Source: Hesseltinella vesiculosa (Eukaryota; Mucoromycota; Mucoromycetes; Mucorales; Cunninghamellaceae). From it: 64,000 bases of DNA. The notes below the pieces were generated by a model, which was given only the letters and a program-made list of their open reading frames with translations, did no database searches and was not told the DNA's origin. The stretch is taken from the NCBI GenBank assembly GCA_002104935.1, contig MCGT01000031.1, positions 124,001 through 188,000 on the forward strand, written 5' to 3'. This document shows, in pieces, positions 57,876 through 64,000 of this stretch. How positions within the stretch are numbered: the stretch's first letter is position 1; each line of letters opens with the position of its first letter. A program made the translations under genes and the position numbers.

Positions 57876-60784
57876 TTAGAAGAGGTATACGCTTTGGGTC
57901 ATGGGGAGACTCGTGACGGGGTCACAAACACAAGGATGGCCATCGGCTGTCACGGCATAGGTCTCTGGATCAACGTGGATTTCTGGCATGGCGTCGTTGA
58001 GCTTCATATCATGTTTGGAGACGGTGCGGCAGTTTTTGACAGCAGCGATTTTTTTCCGAAGACCGTATTTCTGGACCGTGCCGGTGTCCATCGAAAGTTG
58101 CGAGACAAACACAAAACAACTGGAGCCCATGCTAGAGGGCGAGGCTCCGTACATGGGACGGAACACAATGGGCTGGGTGGTGGAAATCGAGCCATTGGCG
58201 TCGCCCATTTGACTATACACGATGATACCGCTCTTCATGATCATTTCAGGCTTGCTACCAAAGAAGGCTGGCTCGTAACAAGCCAAATCCGCCACCTTGC
58301 CCACTTCAATGGACCCCACGAGATGACCGATGCCATGGGTCAGTGCACTGTAACGGGAAAAAAAAAAAAAAAAAAAAGTCGGCGTCAGCGCAGCTCTGCC
58401 TTTTTTTGTTCGCATGCTTACACGTTGATGGTATATTTGGCGATGTAGCGGCGAATGCGGTAGTTGTCGTCGCCGCTGTCGGCGTCTTGAGGCAATTTGC
58501 CGCGTTGGAGTTTCATCTTGTGGGCGGTTTTCCAGGTACGCAAGACGACCTCCCCCACTCGGCCCATGGCTTGACAATCGGAACTGATCATGCTGATGGC
58601 ACCAATGTCGTGAAGCACATCCTCGGCTGCGATTGTTTCGGCGCGGATCCGGCTTTCCGCAAACGCCACGTCCTCTGGGATGGTTTTTGACAAGTGATGG
58701 CACACCATGAGCATGTCGACGTGCTCGTCCAACGTGTTTGCTGTAAATGGTCGTGTTGGGTTTGTCGATGAAGGAAGCACGTTGGGATGGCCGCACACGC
58801 TGATAACTATGTTACAGAAGACGTCAGCAAAAGGTAGGTTGGGACAAGCCACTTACTGTCGGGTGCATGACCGCCACCGGCCCCTTCACTATGGTATGTG
58901 TGGATGGCTCTTCCTTTGAAAGCCGCGATGGTCGATTCCACAAAACCAGCTTCGTTCAAGGTATCTGTGTGCACCGTGGTCTGTGGAAAAAAAAAATCAG
59001 CGGCTGATCCCCCTGTTCTTGTCATCTTCTTACCTGGACATCGTATTCATCACACACTTCCAAACAAGCATCAATGGCCGCCGGGGTGGCGCCCCAATCT
59101 TCGTGTACTTTGAGACCAAGACAGCCATACTTGATCTGTTCTATCAATTCACCCTTGCTGGCACTGCAGCCTTTGCCGGTGAAGCCGAAGTTCAGGGGAA
59201 TGTCGTCGGTGGCCTTCATCATATACTCGACATGCGTTGCCCCGGGAGTACATGTTGTCGCATTCGTTCCTGTGTTGGGTCCTGTGCCACCGCCAATCAA
59301 CGTGGTGATCCCGCCGGCCAGAGCCTAGTGGAAAGCCAATGAGCGTCTTCCTTGCCGCTTTCTTCTGCTTACCTCTTGACAGATCTGAGGACAGATGTAA
59401 TGGACATGGGAGTCGATGGCGCCAGCAGTAAAGATTTTGCCTTCACCAGCAAAGGCCTCGGTGCTTGCACCGACAATCATACCAGGCGTGACGCCGTCCA
59501 TGACGTCAGGGTTGCCGGCCTTTCCTATCCCTGCAATAAGACCATTTTTGATGCCAATGTCGGCCTTGTAGATGCCAGTGTAGTCGATGACCATGGCGTT
59601 GGTGATGACCAGGTCCAGCACATCTTGATCCAGCTGCCCCGTTGCCTGGCCCATGCCTTCACGCAGGACCTTGCCACCGCCAAACTTGCATTCATCACCG
59701 TACACCGTAAAGTCCTTTTCAACCCGTGCCCACAGATCCGTGTCGCCCAGCCGCACCTTGTCGCCCGTCGTGGGGCCAAAATGGTCGGCGTAATATTCTC
59801 GATCCAGGGTATAAGCGGGCGCATTGGGAAGCAGCGGCGTGTTGGCATCGTGCATAAAACCGTTCAGGACAATGTTTTCAATAATGGCTGGCAATTTGAT
59901 CAGATCGACTGGCCCAGACGCCAGGTTGTTGCCGCCCGTAATGACCTTGTTGCCGCCAATTTCCACCAGGGTGACGGTTTTGAAATCGCCAGGCTCAAAC
60001 CGCACGGCAGACCCAGCAGGGATGTCTAGACGCATACCATACGCCAGCGCTCGGTTGAAGTGCAGGGCAGCGTTGGCTTCGATGAAATGAAAGTGTGATC
60101 CAACCTATGGAGAAAAAAAAAAAAAAGGATGCCATTAAAAAATGATATATTAGGAATTTTCACACAAATTTTCCTTTATTAGGCAAAAGCCATCCCCCGC
60201 TTTTTCTCCGCTCTGCTTACCTGGATCGCACGATCACCATGGTTGGTGACGGTCAGCGAGATGCGTTTGCGACCAGCGTTCAATTGGATGGACCCGGGTA
60301 AAGTGATGATGGCGCCCGGCACATGCTCCTTGGTTCGATCCGGGCGAGGCAGGGCAAATTTATCATTGTCAGGCACCGGATAGAAGCTGCCATACAGAGC
60401 CAGCTCCAAGTTGCCATTGTCGGTGCAGATGGGATCATGGATCGTGACCAAGTAGGTGCCATCGGGAAACGTCCCTTCCACCTGCACTTCATGCAGGGTA
60501 TCCAGCACCTCGTCCATGACATGCCGTCGACCCAGCATCTGTTTGCCCATATCCATCAGTTGTGCTACAGAGTACACGCCATCACGCATCAACTCCAGCA
60601 ACTGTGCTGCAATCAATGCTGTTGCCTCTGTTTGATTTAATTTCACACCACGTGCTAGTCGTTTCTGTGCCAAGCTGCCAACTGTCAAAAAAAAAAAAAT
60701 GAATGAATGGCATTCCTATTGATCTATGCGAGATCTACCTTGCGATAGCAGTAGTTTGTCCAGCTCACGTGGAACAAGACGCAT
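57876..60784 (-). CDS. URE1: Urease (single-chain fungal type)
   Basis: Seven exons (60739-60784, 60221-60681, 59373-60104, 59034-59324, 58857-58980, 58422-58806, 57876-58347) give 836 residues, normal for fungal urease, in which the bacterial gamma, beta and alpha subunits are fused. The gamma part starts [13 protein letters not shown]. The beta part contains [20 protein letters not shown]. The alpha part has [12 protein letters not shown], the lysine to be carbamylated in [32 protein letters not shown] and the flap histidine in MVCHHLSKT. All nickel ligands and catalytic histidines are present. It hydrolyses urea to ammonia and carbamate in the cytosol. The adjacent divergent gene encodes UreG, needed for nickel insertion. 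Confidence 0.97.
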
Positions 60785-61276
60785 TCTATATCAAAAAGAC
60801 TTTCTCTGTTGTAGTATTAATAAAAAAAAAAAAAAAAAAAAAAAAAGAGGGGAAGAAATAATAAAAAAGAGGGTCCGTTTTTGGTCTTTTTCGCGGAGGG
60901 CGAATTTCTTTCACTATCATTTCCTTTTTTTGACGTGCTCTTTTTCACTGATACCAGAGATAAGTGAACATGAGGTCTTTTTGGAGGTGTTACGATTGCA
61001 AAAGGGAGCACAGAATAGTCAGGGAATACAACTCATGGAGAAGAGACAAGAGCAGCCATGCTCCTTTTTTCATTGTCAAGAAAAAACAAAAAAAAAAAAA
61101 AAAAAGAAAAAGCTGGTGGCGGAACCAATGACAATGCAAGAATGAGCTTATCTTTGCTTGCCGGAACGCCGGGCACAGGTATAATTGTTTGTTGGCAGGG
61201 TAGTTTTTTTTTCGCACCATTCAAAACCCAGCAGCCATCGTCATTTTTTTTTTCTTTTTTCTTTTCCATTTAAACA
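60785..61276. promoter_or_regulatory. Shared divergent promoter region of urease and UreG
   Basis: 492 bp separate the two start codons. A/T homopolymers occur at 60,823-60,845 and 61,089-61,105. I see no clear GATA cluster or other named site that I could defend. The arrangement itself suggests possible co-regulation. Confidence 0.45.
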
Positions 61277-62286
61277 ATGTCTGACTGCCAATGCTGCCGT
61301 TTTGAAAACAAGCTTGCTACAAGCGAACAAGAACATAGCCATGACCACGGCCACTCCCATAGCCACGATCATACGCATGGCCATGGCCACACGCATGAAG
61401 ATCTGGACCATCCTGGACTCTATGAAGAACGCCCCAAGCCTGAATACCGAGACCGGGATTGGTCTGAACGCGCATTCACCGTAGGCATTGGCGGGTAAGT
61501 CATTGGAGCTGTTTATCTACTGGATATTGATGCCTTCGATAGCCCTGTTGGGTCGGGCAAGACGGCTCTCATGCTCGCTCTGTGCCAACGTTTACGCGAC
61601 ACCTATTCCATCGCGGCTGTCACCAACGACATTTTTACAAAGGAAGACACCGAATTCTTGGTCCGCAACAAAGCTTTGCCTGAAGAACGTATCTCTGCCA
61701 TTGAAACCGGTGGCTGTCCCCACGCTGCAAGTCCCCTCCTCTTCCTCTTGTTGATGACGCTCACTTTTTTTTTTCCTCGCAGGCGATCCGTGAAGATGTG
61801 TCGGCCAACATGAACGCCCTGGAAGTGCTTCATGCCAAATTTAATACCCAACTGTTATTGATCGAATCTGGTGGTGACAACCTTGCTGCCAACTACAGGT
61901 AAAGGAATGAACGCGTCTGCCCAACGTTACTCACGCTGTGTGCAGCCGGGAATTGGCTGATTACATCATTTACGTCATTGACGTGGCTGGTGGAGACAAG
62001 GTGCCTCGAAAGGGAGGCCCCGGTATTACCCAAAGTGATTTACTGGTCATCAACAAGACAGATTTAGCCGAAATTGTTGGTGCAGACCTGGACGTCATGG
62101 CTCGTGATGCGAAAAAAATGCGGTAAAGATGGAACACAAAAATTGGGGTGCCTCCTTTCTCACCTCCATCATAGTGGCAATGGACCTACTGTATTTGCCC
62201 AAGTGAAGAATGATGTTGGCATGGATGAAATCATTAGTCTTATTCTGGGAGAATGGCGTGCCAGTGGGGCTGCTGGTGATGCTTGA
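61277..62286 (+). CDS. ureG: Urease accessory protein UreG (nickel-chaperone GTPase)
   Basis: Exons 61277-61494, 61543-61726, 61783-61898, 61946-62122 and 62175-62286 give 268 residues. The N-terminus has a cysteine pair (CQCC) and a His-rich nickel-binding stretch ([20 protein letters not shown]). The GTPase core starts [17 protein letters not shown] (P-loop). It continues with [13 protein letters not shown], the metal-binding [15 protein letters not shown] (Cys-Pro-His), [16 protein letters not shown] and the base-recognition motif [10 protein letters not shown]. UreG uses GTP hydrolysis to deliver nickel to urease with UreD and UreF, which are not in this window. The intron at 61727 begins with GC (GCAAGT). 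Confidence 0.97.
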
Positions 62287-62424
62287 ACACCATGGTCCCT
62301 AAAAATAAAAAATAAAAAAGGATTGATTTCGTTCTCCTACTCGCAAATGCCATTAATCAGAAAAATTGTACTTTTTTTGTTGGGTTCCACACTTCTTTTT
62401 CTTTCCACTCTCTTTCCATTCACC

Positions 62425-63648
62425 ATGGACTCCATCAGTGATCCCAAGCTCTTTGCTGTCGCTGCTGCCTTTTCACTCGTTGGCTTGGCCTTTGTGTCTA
62501 CCAAGCTGGCTTCGTTTGTCAAAGCTCTGCTCGACCTTTATGTTTTCTCTGGCATCCCCGTAAGCTCTCTTGTTCATCCAAAAGTCAGCCACTCACTTTT
62601 GATCCATCCTAGCTCAAGAAATTCGGTGCTGGCAACGGTGCTTGGGCTGGTAAGCCCCATCGCTCATAATGATTATTCTTTAACTCATCTTTGTTTACCT
62701 GTCAGTGATCACCGGCGCCACCGACGGCATTGGCAAGGAATTTGCTCGTCAACTGGCCAACAAAAAGTTTAATGTCTTGCTCGTCTCTCGCACTCTTTCC
62801 AAGCTCGAAACCGTCGCGGCAGAAATCAGTAAGGACTTTTACGATCAAGGGAGCATGTCGCTAGACCCTCCTATTTTTTTTTTTTTTTTTCCCTAGCTAC
62901 CGAGTCGGGTATGGAGGTCAAGGTATTTACGATGGATTTTGCAAAGGGCGACCCTCAAGACTTTGCTCGTCTTGGTGACTTGATCCAGACCTTGAACGTT
63001 GGCGTCCTGGTCAACAACGTCGGCACCAACCACGACTTTCCCACGCCCTTTGCTGAAGAAGCCGACCAAGTCATCGACAATATCATCCAAGTCAACGTCA
63101 AAGGCGCCATGTCCATGACCAAACTGGTCTTGCCTCAAATGCTCGAAAAGAAAAACGGCCTGATCCTGAATCTAGGCTCTTTCGCCGGCTTGGTCGCCAC
63201 CCCATACCTCTCTGTCTACTCTGCCGGCAAAGCCTTCTTGTCCACCTGGTCCCAAGCCATCGGCACCGAGCTCCGGCCCCAAGGCATCCTTGTCGAACAC
63301 GTCAACACCTACTTTGTCGTCTCTGCCATGAGTAAGATCCGCAAACCCACCGCCTTGATCCCTCTGGCCAAACCCTATGTCGCCTCTGTCCTCGCCAAAA
63401 TCGGCTTGCCCTGTGGTGCCGACGTCCCTTTCACCTCCACCCCTTACCCCACTCACGGTCTTGTCAACTGGGTCATCAACAATGTCTTTTCCAAAACATT
63501 CTGGGTCAACAAGAATGACAGTAAGTGGATTGCCTCTTGTTACCCATTGTTTGATTCTTTCTTTTTCCTAGGTATCCAACGCAGCATCCGCAAACGTGCC
63601 CTCCGTAAACGTGAACGCGAAGCAGCTGCTGCTCACAAAACTAATTAG
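62425..63648 (+). CDS. IFA38: Very-long-chain 3-oxoacyl-CoA reductase (Ifa38/KAR type)
   Basis: Exons 62425-62559, 62613-62649, 62706-62828, 62897-63520 and 63572-63648 give 331 residues. An N-terminal membrane segment ([17 protein letters not shown]) precedes a short-chain dehydrogenase domain. The cofactor motif is [29 protein letters not shown] and the catalytic YSAGK follow. The C-terminus is basic ([19 protein letters not shown]). This layout is that of the ER enzyme that reduces 3-ketoacyl-CoA in fatty-acid elongation for sphingolipids. The ATG in CACCATGG context was chosen; an in-frame ATG at 62347 would add 26 hydrophobic residues and is less likely by family length. Confidence 0.93.
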
Positions 63649-64000
63649 ATCATTTACAAGCTAATAAAATTAAACATGAAGTAACAGACCCAACCATGAA
63701 ACACGAGCAAGGAAAGGAGGGATATTAAAAACCCAAAACATGTGCCTGTCAAAAGGAGGGGAACCGCCCCCCCTTTTTTTTTTTTTTTTTGCACCGCAAC
63801 TTTGTCCGGACCACCGAGAAAGCGCGGTCCATGAGGATGATCGATATCATCGCCAAAGCTGGATTTCCCTCCTCCCTTGTTTAAACTTATATTTCCCTTT
63901 TTCGTCTCTCTCTCTCTTTTTTTTTTTTTTTTCAAGAGGAGGCCATGTTTCATTCACACTTTTGTGGAGCATTGCGACCACAGCACGAGAAAAAAAAAAG
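63649..64000. other. 3' flank of the reductase gene
   Basis: A/T and C/T homopolymers (63,768-63,790; 63,917-63,932). No gene seen before the window ends. Confidence 0.45.

Noticed and set aside
59352..60029. 225-codon open frame opposite urease
   Set aside because: It lies wholly within the conserved urease exon on the other strand and has no independent motif.
1..64000. CRISPR array or bacterial operon structure
   Set aside because: No regularly spaced repeats; all genes are spliced and eukaryotic in type.

Overview
This is fungal nuclear DNA, most likely from an early-diverging fungus (Mucoromycota, probably Mucorales). The genes carry many short GT-AG introns of about 45-90 bp, and many of those introns hold long A/T homopolymers. 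Recognisable fungal genes include fused-subunit urease, Rpn8, alpha-COP, Neo1-type P4-ATPase, Eaf1/Vid21, Vti1 and a TEA/ATTS factor. I cannot name the species.

The left third (1-18 kb) and 26.5-34.3 kb are accessory DNA. They hold three complete paralogues of a small secreted cysteine-rich protein with a knottin-like N-terminus (966-1625, 9682-10343, 14171-14883). A fourth copy at 28.3-28.5 kb is cut off by a mobile element. The second and third paralogues lie in a direct tandem duplication of about 4.3 kb per unit, which also carries decayed coding sequence, including a fossil of the mitochondrial t6A synthase Qri7/OSGEPL1. Two nearly identical inverted copies of a ~4.06 kb element (3502-7560 forward; 28533-32597 reverse) each encode a ~1,000-residue Fanzor1-type, TnpB-like nuclease. 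RuvC motifs, a CxxC/CxxC zinc finger, short terminal inverted repeats and a conserved candidate guide-RNA segment at the right end are visible. Each copy is disabled by a different lesion within a few codons of the same site. A non-LTR ORF1 remnant, a dispersed non-coding repeat family and one tRNA-Thr(AGT) complete this part.

The conserved part (18.7-26.4 kb and 34.4-63.7 kb) holds: a CofD/YvcK-family protein; a long mitochondrial-type PPR protein; Rpn8; alpha-COP; a DCAF7/WDR68-like WD40 protein; a FYVE protein; a TEA/ATTS transcription factor with a TEAD-like C-terminal domain; the SNARE Vti1; the NuA4 scaffold Eaf1; a Neo1/ATP9-type flippase; urease; the urease metallochaperone UreG; and a very-long-chain 3-ketoacyl-CoA reductase. 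Urease and UreG diverge from a shared ~490 bp region, so enzyme and nickel-insertion GTPase form a small cluster. alpha-COP, Vti1 and Neo1 all serve membrane traffic; I see no sign that they are co-regulated. A Tc1-like transposase fossil interrupted by a Ty3-type reverse transcriptase fragment lies between the flippase and urease.

Exon boundaries were worked out by eye from splice consensus, reading frame and family motifs. Where I give exon coordinates, the total length is divisible by three unless a lesion is stated.
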